A stretch of DNA of 64,000 nucleotides from Burkholderia sp. S171 (GTDB lineage: Bacteria; Pseudomonadota; Gammaproteobacteria; Burkholderiales; Burkholderiaceae). Positions 18,787-27,197 of the stretch are shown piece after piece (the first letter of the stretch is position 1; the number at the start of each line of letters is the position of its first letter). The stretch lies in the NCBI RefSeq assembly GCF_009766085.1, contig NZ_LMUF01000027.1, forward strand, positions 1 to 64,000, given 5' to 3'. The notes below the pieces were generated by a model, which did not search any database, was not told where the DNA came from, and saw nothing but the letters and a program-made list of their open reading frames with translations. Both the position numbers and the translations under genes were made by a program.

Positions 18787-20595
18787 TCAATGTATCCGCC
18801 GTGTCGCCGATAACGCCCGCGCCAAGGCGCTTTTCAGCACTTCGTAGCGCACGGGTTTGAGCAGGTAATCGAAGAACAGGATGGCGGCGCTCGGGTCGAC
18901 CAGATCCGGCGCATAGGCGCTCACCGCGATCACCGGCAAGCTCGCGCCCGCTGCCCGCCTTGCCCGGTACTCATTCACGAACGAGTACCCGTCCTTGCCC
19001 GGCATGTGCAGGTCGGCAAGGATCACATCCGCCTGATTGTTTTCGAGCCACGCGAGGGCGCTGTCCACGTCGGGCATTGCCAGGCTCGAATAACCCAGGT
19101 GCGCCAGCATTTCAGTCAGCGATTCGCGGATGGAATCGTGGTCGTCTATGACCAGCACGCGTGCTTTCTTCAACGGCGGCAAGTCCGCGGGCGCACGCTC
19201 GCGCTCGGGCATTCGTGCTACCGGTGCGGCGGGCAAACTCACGCGAAACGCGGCGCCCTGACCAACGTCACTCGACACGTTGACCACGCCCCCCAACAAT
19301 TCGACCAGCCCGCGCACGACCGCGAGGCCCATGCCGGCGCCATCGAAACGCCGGGTAGTCGATGAATCGAGTTGCGTGAATTCCTTGAAGATCAGCGGCA
19401 ACTGTTCGCGCGCGATCCCGGGACCCGTATCAATGACAGAGATATCAAGCCGTTCAAGCGAGCGTTCGAAACGCACATCGATTGAACCGGAGTCGGTGTA
19501 CTTGATCGCGTTCGTCACCAGGTTGGTCACGATCTGACGCAGCCGGTGCTGGTCCGATTCCACCAGACCCGCCTCGCCCGCGAACTGCCCGCGCAACGCC
19601 AGGCCCTTCGCCACGGCCGCCGGTGTATTCGCGTCCACGATGGAGTCAAGCAGTTCCATGGGATCGAATACAGTCAGCCGCAATTCAAGCTTGCCGGCGC
19701 CGAGCCTCGCGAAGTCGGTCAGGTCGCGCATCTGTGCCTCAAGATGGCGTGCACCAGTTTCGAGACGCTGGATGATCTTGCGATCGCTTTCACTATGCAG
19801 GTTCAGTTCAAGCAGTTCCACCGATGACACAATGGCATGCAACGGCGTGCGCAATTCATGGCTGATCATGCCGAGAAACGCGTCCTTCGCCTGCGATGCT
19901 TCTCGCGCCGCGCGGGTGGCCTGATGTTGTGCTTCGAGCGCCGCGCGTTGCTGGTGAATCAGCCGCGAACGCCGGTAGCCGTTGAGCAGCAGCATGGCGG
20001 TGGCGACCATGGAAAGCAGCGCGAGCAGCATGCCCGCTGCGAACAGATAACGCCGCTTCGAAACGAAATCACGCGCAATGTAATCTCGCTCCGCCACGTC
20101 GACCACGCGGCGTCCGTTCGCCAGTTCGTTGACTGCATCCTGGTTCTGCCGCAATACGCCAATGATCTTCAGCGTGCGTCCAGGGTCCCCGTGCAACGAA
20201 TCAATATCGGGTTCGATGGACTCGAGCGCCGCTTCCAGTTGCCGCAGGATTTCCTGTTGGCGGCCTCGCAAGGTGCCACGATCGGAGAGCATGGCGGTAG
20301 AAGCGGTGACAATGGCAAGCTTCGATTCAAGCACCTCGAACCGGAGCTGGATCTCGTCAGTATCGGCGTCGATCCCGCTGCGATACAACAGGATCTGGTT
20401 CGCAAAGCGGCCATACGCAATCTGGAATTGCGCACCGTCCCAGTAGAAACCGTCGTACGGCAGGGTAAGTTGCTGCGTGGTCTGGTTCGCCAGCAGGACC
20501 GAATACAGCACGTAGCCCACACCGCCGAGCGGCGGCGCAATGGCTGCCGCAACCAGCATCGCGATCTTGAAGCGGCGAAACGGCCCACGGATCAT
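18787..20595 (-). CDS. Membrane hybrid sensor histidine kinase
   Basis: ATG 20595 overlaps the upstream gene's stop by ATGA, so the 602-residue form is preferred to the frame start at 20622. TM1 lies near 8-33, then a periplasmic helical sensor domain of about 150 residues and TM2 near 178-200. HisKA follows (GMISHELRTPLHAIVSSVELLEL), then HATPase (DTGPGIAREQLPLIF, GAGMGLAVV) and a C-terminal receiver (VLVIDDHDS, phosphoacceptor VILADLHMPGKDGY). It is translationally coupled to a small exported molybdopterin-binding-like protein, which could be its periplasmic signal partner. The convergent BetR-REC protein is a likely output. Confidence 0.9.
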   Translation of the reverse strand: MIRGPFRRFKIAMLVAAAIAPPLGGVGYVLYSVLLANQTTQQLTLPYDGFYWDGAQFQIAYGRFANQILLYRSGIDADTDEIQLRFEVLESKLAIVTASTAMLSDRGTLRGRQQEILRQLEAALESIEPDIDSLHGDPGRTLKIIGVLRQNQDAVNELANGRRVVDVAERDYIARDFVSKRRYLFAAGMLLALLSMVATAMLLLNGYRRSRLIHQQRAALEAQHQATRAAREASQAKDAFLGMISHELRTPLHAIVSSVELLELNLHSESDRKIIQRLETGARHLEAQMRDLTDFARLGAGKLELRLTVFDPMELLDSIVDANTPAAVAKGLALRGQFAGEAGLVESDQHRLRQIVTNLVTNAIKYTDSGSIDVRFERSLERLDISVIDTGPGIAREQLPLIFKEFTQLDSSTTRRFDGAGMGLAVVRGLVELLGGVVNVSSDVGQGAAFRVSLPAAPVARMPERERAPADLPPLKKARVLVIDDHDSIRESLTEMLAHLGYSSLAMPDVDSALAWLENNQADVILADLHMPGKDGYSFVNEYRARRAAGASLPVIAVSAYAPDLVDPSAAILFFDYLLKPVRYEVLKSALARALSATRRIH

Positions 20596-21104
20596 TTCAC
20601 CACCATCGCTTTGATCTGCCACACGAACTTCGCCTCCGCGGCCGAACCACTCAACTCGGACGGATACGCGTCGCGCGGATAGATCAGGAACAATGGACCA
20701 AAGTTGCTGACAGTGAGGCGCACACCATTTTTGCTGTAGGCCAGAATCGCGCCGTAGCGCTCGGCTTCCTTGGCGCTCACCGTGTATGAATAGTCGTCGA
20801 TCGTGCGCAGTTCGATGCCGTCGGCCTGTGCGTCCACGAGCTTCAGCACGTCACCCAGCAGCGGCCCGGCGAAAGTGGACTTTGGCGTCCAGGTGGTCGA
20901 GGTGGTAATTGTATGGACCGGCAGCTTCAGCAATTCGGCTTCGCTGATGTGATAGACGCTATGGTCCGGGTCGTTGGTGCGCCCGATCAGGCCCTGCACG
21001 TCCAGCGTCAACGGAGCCGCGCTCGCGGCAAGCGGCAACAAGGCGAGCAGCACCAAGGCAAGCCGCGAAGGCGCGAGCGTTCTCAAGACTCGCGGTTGTG
21101 TCAT
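20592..21104 (-). CDS. Exported molybdopterin-oxidoreductase-domain-like protein
   Basis: 170 residues from ATG 21104; TTG 21116 would give a 4-bp overlap with the helicase stop. A signal peptide ends near AASAAP. The mature part (LTLDVQGLIGRTN, TWTPKSTFAGPLLGDVLKLV, YSYTVSAKEAERYGAILAY, RLTVSNFGPLFLIYPRDAYP, FVWQIKAMVV) looks like the sulfite-oxidase-type molybdopterin-binding fold, but it is short and has no evident Mo-ligating Cys, so it probably binds no active cofactor. Proteins of this kind often accompany membrane kinases; its coupling to the hybrid kinase supports a sensing role. Confidence 0.7.
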   Translation of the reverse strand: MTQPRVLRTLAPSRLALVLLALLPLAASAAPLTLDVQGLIGRTNDPDHSVYHISEAELLKLPVHTITTSTTWTPKSTFAGPLLGDVLKLVDAQADGIELRTIDDYSYTVSAKEAERYGAILAYSKNGVRLTVSNFGPLFLIYPRDAYPSELSGSAAEAKFVWQIKAMVVK

Positions 21105-21112
21105 GGCGGCGG

Positions 21113-22750
21113 TCAATGCTGTTCGTCGAAAGCGTGCGCCGCACGTTCGGACGCCACCACGATCAACTTCATGGTGGCACGCGTCGCGCCCACAAAAAAC
21201 TTGCGCGCGACCTGTTCGTCGAATGTGTCGAAGTCGACTTCAGTCAGGATCACGCACGGCGCCGACTGTCCCTTGAACCGGTAGATCGATTCGAGCAGCA
21301 CGTCACCTTCCCGATATTCCGGATTCCCGAACAAATCGTAACTGCCCGTGAAGCTGCGCAAGCGATGCGGCCCGAGCTGGTCGACCGACGTCAGCACCGA
21401 GCCTTCACGTCCGCGAAAGGACAATACCGCGATGTCCTGCTTCCGGTAGCCAAGTGCCAGCGCCTGGGTAATCGCCCGCTTGGTTGCCTCGATGACTTCG
21501 TCGGGGTGGCCGTTTTCGTAAGTGGAGAGACTGACTTCGGAACCATCGAACGGACTGCCCGCATCGAGCCGGACGTCGCGTCCGACGATCCGCCGGATGT
21601 ACGCCAGCAAGTCGCGCGGACTGCGATAGTTGGTGGTCTCGCGCAACGTGGTCCAGCCAGGCAGCGGCACCGGGTCGCGGAAATACAGGTTCTGCATGGG
21701 ATCTTCGAGCCACCACCATGCGCCGTCTGGTTTCAGCAAACGAGCCAGCGCGTCCACCCAGGCCGCCTGAAAATCCTGGCCCTCGTCGATAATCAACACG
21801 TCGAACTTCCAGTGCTCCGCAATCTCGACGTTTGCGAAACGCTCCTCCAGCGTAGCGAATACGTTCGGCTGGCTGAAGTCCGGCGGGGTACCGGCATCGC
21901 GCGTCACGCTTGCGCTGAGCTGGTGATAGTTGGCAATGCGCGCTTCGGGCGGCGCGACCAGGCGGATGTGATCGGCGAGCGGCCGGTTGAAACACACGTA
22001 CAGCACGCTGCGGCCCTTCGCCACTGAGTCGCGCATGACCTGCACCGCCAGTTGCGTCTTGCCCGAGCCGGCCGTACCAATCACGCGCAGCCTGAACGGC
22101 TGGAATTCGAGCCGGCGCGCCCACGTGGCGAGCCCTCCCGAGAGCCGGGTAACGAGCATGTCGGCCTGACCGACCAGCGCGTTGGTATCAGGCGTGAGGG
22201 CGAGTTCGTCGGAGAGAAAATGATGGATCCGCGCCGACGCTTCGAAACGCGGCTCATTCGGTGGCAGGATATCCAGCACGACCGACGGCAGCTTCCCCTT
22301 GCGGCTGGCATCGACAATGCGTGCTTCAGGCACGCCTGCAATGGACGCATCCTTCACCGTGTAGTCGGGGCAATACAGCAGCTCTTCAATCCGGTACGTG
22401 CCCGCGCCGAATGCGGCCGTGAAGCGGCGGTGCAGGTTCTCGAGCGTCCGTGCAAGCTGGATGGCGACGTTGCGCTCTTTCTGCATGTAGACCTTCATCA
22501 GGCCCGCGGGCGTCTCGCGCAGGAACCCCGCCTTCTGTTCGATGACCAGCACCCGGCCCGACGGCGCGACCACCACGAAGTCCGCTTCGCCGAACACCGA
22601 AAAACCTTCGTTGATGCGGGTCCAGTGAACGCCGTGATACACGGTGTAGTCATCGGGGAGTTTTGCGAGGAGCGCCAGCGTGTCGAGTTCACGCACGGCA
22701 GCGCCGGTCGCTTCCATATTCTTCCAGTCGTCGGGGACGATTCGAGCCAT
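21113..22750 (-). CDS. NERD-like/UvrD-type DNA helicase
   Basis: 545 residues. The N-terminal region (about 30-110: GEADFVVVAPSGRVLVIEQKAG) resembles a nuclease-related NERD domain with the (D/E)-x-K core. A superfamily-1 helicase follows: Walker A GTAGSGKTQL, motif II LIIDEGQDFQ, and late motif YRFKGQSAPCVIL followed by FFVGATRA. It probably acts on damaged or foreign DNA, or in repair. It is first of three leftward genes, followed within a few bases by the molybdopterin-like gene and the kinase gene, an odd grouping for a helicase. Confidence 0.8.
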   Translation of the reverse strand: MARIVPDDWKNMEATGAAVRELDTLALLAKLPDDYTVYHGVHWTRINEGFSVFGEADFVVVAPSGRVLVIEQKAGFLRETPAGLMKVYMQKERNVAIQLARTLENLHRRFTAAFGAGTYRIEELLYCPDYTVKDASIAGVPEARIVDASRKGKLPSVVLDILPPNEPRFEASARIHHFLSDELALTPDTNALVGQADMLVTRLSGGLATWARRLEFQPFRLRVIGTAGSGKTQLAVQVMRDSVAKGRSVLYVCFNRPLADHIRLVAPPEARIANYHQLSASVTRDAGTPPDFSQPNVFATLEERFANVEIAEHWKFDVLIIDEGQDFQAAWVDALARLLKPDGAWWWLEDPMQNLYFRDPVPLPGWTTLRETTNYRSPRDLLAYIRRIVGRDVRLDAGSPFDGSEVSLSTYENGHPDEVIEATKRAITQALALGYRKQDIAVLSFRGREGSVLTSVDQLGPHRLRSFTGSYDLFGNPEYREGDVLLESIYRFKGQSAPCVILTEVDFDTFDEQVARKFFVGATRATMKLIVVASERAAHAFDEQH

Positions 22751-22907
22751 GCTTCGCCTTCGCGCCTAAGTGCGTGTGAATGCGTGTAAATGCGTGTATG
22801 CGTACACGCGCCGGAAAGGCCTGATTCAAGCAGGATTCCGGGAGCCAGCGGCCATTGTACGCAAGCCGCAGGGCTGTCTCGGGTCGCGTCCTGGGTCTGG
22901 TCCTGGG

Positions 22908-23579
22908 TCAGTCTGCGAAATCGTATTTTCCGCCACGCTGCAACGCGCGCTGATAGGCCGGACGCTCGTGAATCCGCTTCACGAAAGCCGCTACGTGGGG
23001 CAGCTTCTTCGCACCCGCACGCTGGATTCCGGCTTCAAGCGGGAAGCTCATTTGCACGTCGGCGGCGCTGAAGGAATCGCCGGCGAACCATTCGGACTTC
23101 GACAGCTCGCTCTCGATGAAGCCGAAGTGCAGTTTCAATTGCGGATCGATGAAACTGTCCTGCATAGTCTGCGCGATCCGGCGCGCGATAGGCTTGACGA
23201 AAAACGGCATGGGCGCGCTGCCAATGCGCAGCGCCACCAGCTTGAGCAACAGCGGCGGCATGGCGGAACCTTCGGCGTAGTGCATCCAGTAGTTATAGCG
23301 AAGGCGCTCCGGCGTGGTCCCGTGCGCAGGCGCGAAACGCCCTTGTCCATAACGCTCGTTCAGGTACTCGATGATCGCGCCGGACTCGGCGATCGTCTGG
23401 CCATCGTCCGTGATGACCGGCGACTTGCCCAGCGGATGCACGGCGCGCAACTCAGGCGGCGCGAGCATGGTGTTGGGATCGCGCTGATAACGCTTGATTT
23501 CGTAGTCGACGCCCAATTCTTCCAGCATCCAGAGCACGCGTTGTGAACGAGAATTGTTGAGGTGGTGAACGATAAGCAT
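22908..23579 (-). CDS. Glutathione S-transferase family protein
   Basis: 223 residues from ATG 23579 (MLIVHHLNNSRSQRVLWMLEEL), which places the thioredoxin-like domain at the normal N-terminus; the frame start at 23660 adds an unlikely leader. The catalytic-site Ser is probably in NNSRSQR, and the glutathione-binding pattern TDDGQTIAESGAIIEYL is present near 60-75. An all-helical C-terminal domain follows. It is cytosolic and conjugates glutathione to, or reduces, electrophiles. It stands alone on the minus strand. Confidence 0.88.
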   Translation of the reverse strand: MLIVHHLNNSRSQRVLWMLEELGVDYEIKRYQRDPNTMLAPPELRAVHPLGKSPVITDDGQTIAESGAIIEYLNERYGQGRFAPAHGTTPERLRYNYWMHYAEGSAMPPLLLKLVALRIGSAPMPFFVKPIARRIAQTMQDSFIDPQLKLHFGFIESELSKSEWFAGDSFSAADVQMSFPLEAGIQRAGAKKLPHVAAFVKRIHERPAYQRALQRGGKYDFAD

Positions 23580-23813
23580 GGAAGATTGCCGTAGGGGTTT
23601 AAATCCGGAGTTGGAGTCCGGGGTTGAAGTCCGGACGCAAACGCGCCAAGAATACAACATGGCCGCGTACGGGCGTTCGTATTCACACCGAGGTTATCCT
23701 CGGTTTTGTGTCAAATTCATGGGTTGAGGCCCGCTTTGTGCAACGGGCATGATCGAACGTGAGTTGCCGTTCCCCGCTGCTCCCTGATCAAAACAACGCA
23801 AAAGGACAATTCA

Positions 23814-23984
23814 ATGACCCTGGTTATTTATCTGTTGGGCTGGCTGATCCTGATCGGCGGCGTGTCATGGGCGCTGGTCGCCATGCATGTATCGCAACAT
23901 ACCATCATGATTGTCGACGTGATTCTGCTGGGTATTGCAGTCATTACCGGCGCCACCCGCGCGCGCAGCCGCGACCGGTCATAG
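23814..23984 (+). CDS. Small two-span membrane protein, 56 residues
   Basis: The ATG follows an AAAGGACAA ribosome site. The product is almost wholly hydrophobic: span one about 3-24 (VIYLLGWLILIGGVSWALVAM), a short HVSQHT turn, span two about 30-47 (MIVDVILLGIAVITG), then a basic tail RARSRDRS. The positive tail predicts both termini in the cytosol. Function is unknown. It stands alone, divergent from the GST gene. Confidence 0.65.
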   Translation: MTLVIYLLGWLILIGGVSWALVAMHVSQHTIMIVDVILLGIAVITGATRARSRDRS

Positions 23985-24060
23985 GACCGTCATCCAGCGT
24001 CACCGGCACGCAGGGCTCAAACGTCCTGCGTGTCTTGGCGGCCGCTACAGGCAACGCCAG

Positions 24061-24474
24061 CTAGGACAGTACGCGCGCGCTAAGGGACTGCTGAATCAGC
24101 TTCACGAGCGCATCGGGATGCGCAGGTTTCATCATGAAGTGCTGGAAGCCTTCGCCGATGCTTCGCAAGCGGTATTCGTCGCCGTCGTGGCCTGTCAGGG
24201 CAATCGCTATCGATGGCGTCAGATTGCCTCGAATCTCATGATCGCGCAGGCGCTGGATCAGGTAGAAACCATCCATCATCGGCAGGTCGATGTCGCAGAT
24301 GACCGCATCGGGCAACTCCCGGATTACCGTCTCGGCGCCCTCTTCCGCGTCCGCCACGGCGACGACTTCCGCGCCTTCTTCCTCCAGCAGCATTCGCAGT
24401 GACTCCCTGCTCTCCAGGTCATCTTCGATCAGCACAATCCTGGTATGCCCCAGTCTCGCTACTTCATTCATCAT
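24061..24474 (-). CDS. Single-domain response regulator receiver
   Basis: 137 residues from the first of two tandem ATGs (24474/24471), with AGAAAAG upstream. It has D-D in VLIEDDLES, phosphoacceptor in VICDIDLPMMDGF, Thr in ALTGHDGD, and Lys in FMMKPAHPDALV. There is no output domain, so it works as a CheY-like or phosphorelay intermediate. No kinase is adjacent; the hybrid kinases at 8.9-13.2 and 18.8-20.6 kb are possible donors only by presence in the window. Confidence 0.85.
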   Translation of the reverse strand: MMNEVARLGHTRIVLIEDDLESRESLRMLLEEEGAEVVAVADAEEGAETVIRELPDAVICDIDLPMMDGFYLIQRLRDHEIRGNLTPSIAIALTGHDGDEYRLRSIGEGFQHFMMKPAHPDALVKLIQQSLSARVLS

Positions 24475-24699
24475 TATCTTTTCTAACAGCCCAAACAGGA
24501 TTCCGGTGCCAATGTCGCGGCTCTCGCGTCTCACTCACTGCGGACCTTGCGGCACGACGGCATGAGATCCATGCGGCACCGTGTGATCTGCCGCGCGCGC
24601 CGGTGTCGAACGTCGCGCGGAGTAAATTTCAACGGGCGGAGTATGCCCCATTGCATGGTCGACCACACTTGCAGCAAAAAACAGACCGAGCGCAGAAAC

Positions 24700-24845
24700 A
24701 GCATGAGGAACAACGGCGAAAGTCCCTCTGTGTACGGCTTCGCGCAAACCCTAATAGGTTCGGGGTTGCTCCGCGCGAAGACTTATATCGGCCGAGTGCT
24801 GGCCAGCATTTGCCACCACACGGGTAATTTTTTACCCGGCTTTTT
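24700..24845 (+). ncRNA. Candidate small RNA ending in a terminator hairpin
   Basis: The 24475-24888 gap contains a nested hairpin, CTTCGCGC (24738-24745) with GCGCGAAG (24773-24780) around AAACCC/GGGGTT. About 40 bp later comes CGGGTAA-TTTT-TTACCCG (24821-24838) followed by a T-rich tail, which is terminator-like on the plus strand. No plus-strand gene lies upstream for it to end. The start is not defined and no promoter is seen, so this is tentative. Confidence 0.3.
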
Positions 24846-24888
24846 ACCCAGCGCGCCGTTTTGAAAGTTCAGACTAATAACGCCAATA

Positions 24889-25755
24889 TCACAGTGAAAG
24901 TTTTCCTGCGGCATGCGTCGCCGGATGGGCCACGACTTGATGCGAGCGCAACAGCGCGCGATATTCGGTCGGCGTCAGGCCCACGGTCGCCTTGAATTGC
25001 CGCGTGAACGCACTGTGGTCGGTGTAGCCGCATAACGCCGCTACGTCGGTCACTTTGTCGTGCGTGAACAGCAGCGCCGTAGCCGCATCGAGCCGCGTCT
25101 TGAGCAACACCTGACGCGGCGTCAGATGAAAGACCTTGTGGAAATAACGCTCGAGCTGGGCAATCGACATGTTCGCCATCGCCGCGAGATGCGGCATGTT
25201 CAGCGGCTGGACGAAGTTGCTCTGGATATGCTGGACAACAGCGGCGAGCCGGCTGTAAGCCGGATGCGTCCCCTCGTCCGCCTGCAAGTCGCGCGAGATG
25301 CCGGCGAGACCGACGACCGTGCCGTGTGCATCGTGGAGGGGTTGCTTGGACGTCATGCACCAACCCGGCTGGCGCGCCGGGTAGAGATGCAGTTCGAGCT
25401 GGTCGATCATCGGGTTGCCTTGCGCGATGATCGACTGGTCCTGCGCCGTATAAATGCGGCCAAAGCGTTGCGGGAAAACTTCTTCGGCGGTCTTGCCGAG
25501 CAGTCCCAGCTTGTCCTTCAAGCCGCAGCGCGAAGCCAGAGCACGGTTCACCAGGGCGTAACGCGCCTGCGCATCCTTTACGAAGAAAACGATATCGGGC
25601 ATCGCGTCGAAGACCGGTTCCAGCAGCCTGAAATGCTGCAGCATGGCCTCAAGCGTGGCAGCGCCGGCGGGTGCCTGCAGTGTTGCGTGCAAGGCGGGGG
25701 GAGCGGCGCCGTGTTCGGGTTCAGCATGCGCCGGACGGTCCGTCGTAATGGTCAT
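24889..25755 (-). CDS. AraC-family regulator with PAS domain, probable hydroxyproline regulator
   Basis: 288 residues from ATG 25755 (MTITTDRPAHAEPE); a longer frame from 25869 has a less likely leader. The N-terminal PAS-like domain (about 35-165) has PVFDAMPDIVFFVKDAQARYALVNRALA. The C-terminal AraC double HTH (about 185-280) has MSIAQLERYFHKVFHLTPRQVLLKTRLDAATALL and DVAALCGYTDHSAFTRQFKATVGLTPTEYR. It is encoded downstream of the 4-hydroxyproline epimerase gene on the same strand, and PAS-AraC regulators of this type are commonly linked to proline-racemase-family genes. Ligand and operator are not shown. Confidence 0.85.
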   Translation of the reverse strand: MTITTDRPAHAEPEHGAAPPALHATLQAPAGAATLEAMLQHFRLLEPVFDAMPDIVFFVKDAQARYALVNRALASRCGLKDKLGLLGKTAEEVFPQRFGRIYTAQDQSIIAQGNPMIDQLELHLYPARQPGWCMTSKQPLHDAHGTVVGLAGISRDLQADEGTHPAYSRLAAVVQHIQSNFVQPLNMPHLAAMANMSIAQLERYFHKVFHLTPRQVLLKTRLDAATALLFTHDKVTDVAALCGYTDHSAFTRQFKATVGLTPTEYRALLRSHQVVAHPATHAAGKLSL

Positions 25756-25968
25756 TCGCGTCTCGCTGGCGTCGTCGGGGTCCGCACGTGCCGCCCATGC
25801 CACGTAGGTCACGTGGTATGGGCGCGCACCGCGCTGCGCCCGATTATAGAGGCGAGAGGCGTCCGTCAAAATTGGTGTTGACGACAGGGATACTTGGCGG
25901 GGATCAGCGGAAAAATGCGCGGGGGGCGCGTTGCACCTACCGGGACTAACAACGTCCCGGTTCGGCGC

Positions 25969-26922
25969 TCAGGCCGCCGGGATACCCCAGGCGAACGGGT
26001 CTGTGCTGTCGAAGCAGAGTCGGCCTTCGGCCATGATGTGCGCGTGTCCAGTGATGGTCGGAATTACTCCCCGGCCCGCGAGTTCGTCCGAGCATCGGTA
26101 GCTTGCTTCGAACACGCTGCCAATGATACTTTCCTGCCGCCACACCTCGCCTTCGGCCAGTTTATGGTCGGCGGCGAGACAGGCGACTTTCGCGCTTGTG
26201 CCTGTGCCGCACGGCGAACGGTCGTAGGCGCTGCCGGGACACAGTACGAAGTTGCGGCTGTCGATCCCCGCATGCGGCGAGTCCGCGAACAATTCAATGT
26301 GATCGATCACCGCACCGTCGGCACCGGTAATGCCTTGCGCCTGCAACGCCTCACGAATGGCATTGGTGACAGCCGTCAGCCGGGTCAGGTTCGTTGCAAC
26401 GAGATCCTGGCCGTGATCGGCGATGAGAAAAAACCAGTTGCCGCCCCAGGCGATATCGCCCGTCAGTGGCCCGACGCCGTCCACATTCACGCGGACCGCT
26501 TGCCGGTATCGATATGCCGGTACGTTGCGTACGCTCACGCTGCCATCCTGATGCAGCGTGGCTTCGACAAAACCCGCGGGCGTCTGGATCCGGTGCGAAC
26601 CCGGCTGAATCTTCCCCAGGTGAGCCAGAGACACGATCAGCCCGATCGTGCCGTGGCCGCACATGCCGAGATACCCGACGTTATTGAAGAAGATGACGGC
26701 CGCCGCACACGAGGGGTCGTCCGGCTCGCACAACAATGCCCCCACGATCACGTCAGAGCCTCGCGGTTCAGTGACTACGCCCGCCCGCCAGTCGTCGTGT
26801 TTCGTGCGAAGGTTTTCCAGGCGCTCGGTCAAGGTGCCACCGCCCAGATCCGGTCCGCCTGACGTAACAAGGCGAGTGGGTTCGCCGCCCGTATGGGAAT
26901 CGATGAAGTGTAGGATTTTCAT
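25969..26922 (-). CDS. 4-hydroxyproline 2-epimerase (proline racemase family)
   Basis: 317 residues from ATG 26922 ([19 protein letters not shown]). The family's two catalytic cysteines are visible in [15 protein letters not shown] and [12 protein letters not shown]. The first Cys replaces the Thr seen in trans-3-hydroxyproline dehydratases, so this is an epimerase. It interconverts trans-4-hydroxy-L-proline and cis-4-hydroxy-D-proline, the first catabolic step. It is divergent from the DapA-like deaminase gene, and the 275-bp intergenic region holds two matching palindromes. The D-hydroxyproline dehydrogenase of the pathway is not in the window. Confidence 0.9.
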   Translation of the reverse strand: MKILHFIDSHTGGEPTRLVTSGGPDLGGGTLTERLENLRTKHDDWRAGVVTEPRGSDVIVGALLCEPDDPSCAAAVIFFNNVGYLGMCGHGTIGLIVSLAHLGKIQPGSHRIQTPAGFVEATLHQDGSVSVRNVPAYRYRQAVRVNVDGVGPLTGDIAWGGNWFFLIADHGQDLVATNLTRLTAVTNAIREALQAQGITGADGAVIDHIELFADSPHAGIDSRNFVLCPGSAYDRSPCGTGTSAKVACLAADHKLAEGEVWRQESIIGSVFEASYRCSDELAGRGVIPTITGHAHIMAEGRLCFDSTDPFAWGIPAA

Positions 26923-26977
26923 GCTGACATCGTAGAAATCAGGAGGTGATCCGTCTTGGCGACGCTCAGCGAATTTG

Positions 26978-26993
26978 ATGCCGATTTCGGCAT
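26978..26993. promoter_or_regulatory. Perfect 16-bp palindrome, operator site 1
   Basis: ATGCCGA-TT-TCGGCAT has 7-bp perfect arms and lies 56 bp upstream of the epimerase ATG. A second copy lies 107 bp away. The pair brackets the divergent promoters. Confidence 0.6.
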
Positions 26994-27100
26994 AGACCAC
27001 GGTCTTTTGGTGAACCTCAAAGCCCTTGAATCAACCACGCTCTCGGCCTGATTCCGCTGCGGGCAAGGGTGATACCTGCGAAGGTCAGGAGATCGCAGTT

Positions 27101-27116
27101 GTGCCGAAATCGGCAT
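27101..27116. promoter_or_regulatory. 16-bp palindrome, operator site 2
   Basis: GTGCCGA-AA-TCGGCAT is the reverse complement of site 1 except for one outer base. It lies 82 bp upstream of the DapA-like gene's ATG. Confidence 0.6.
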
Positions 27117-27197
27117 CGTTATTGCGCGCAACATGCAAGACGGCCCATTCTGCAATGCTTAGACTGCACTCAATCGATTACTTTTAGGAGAGCCACC

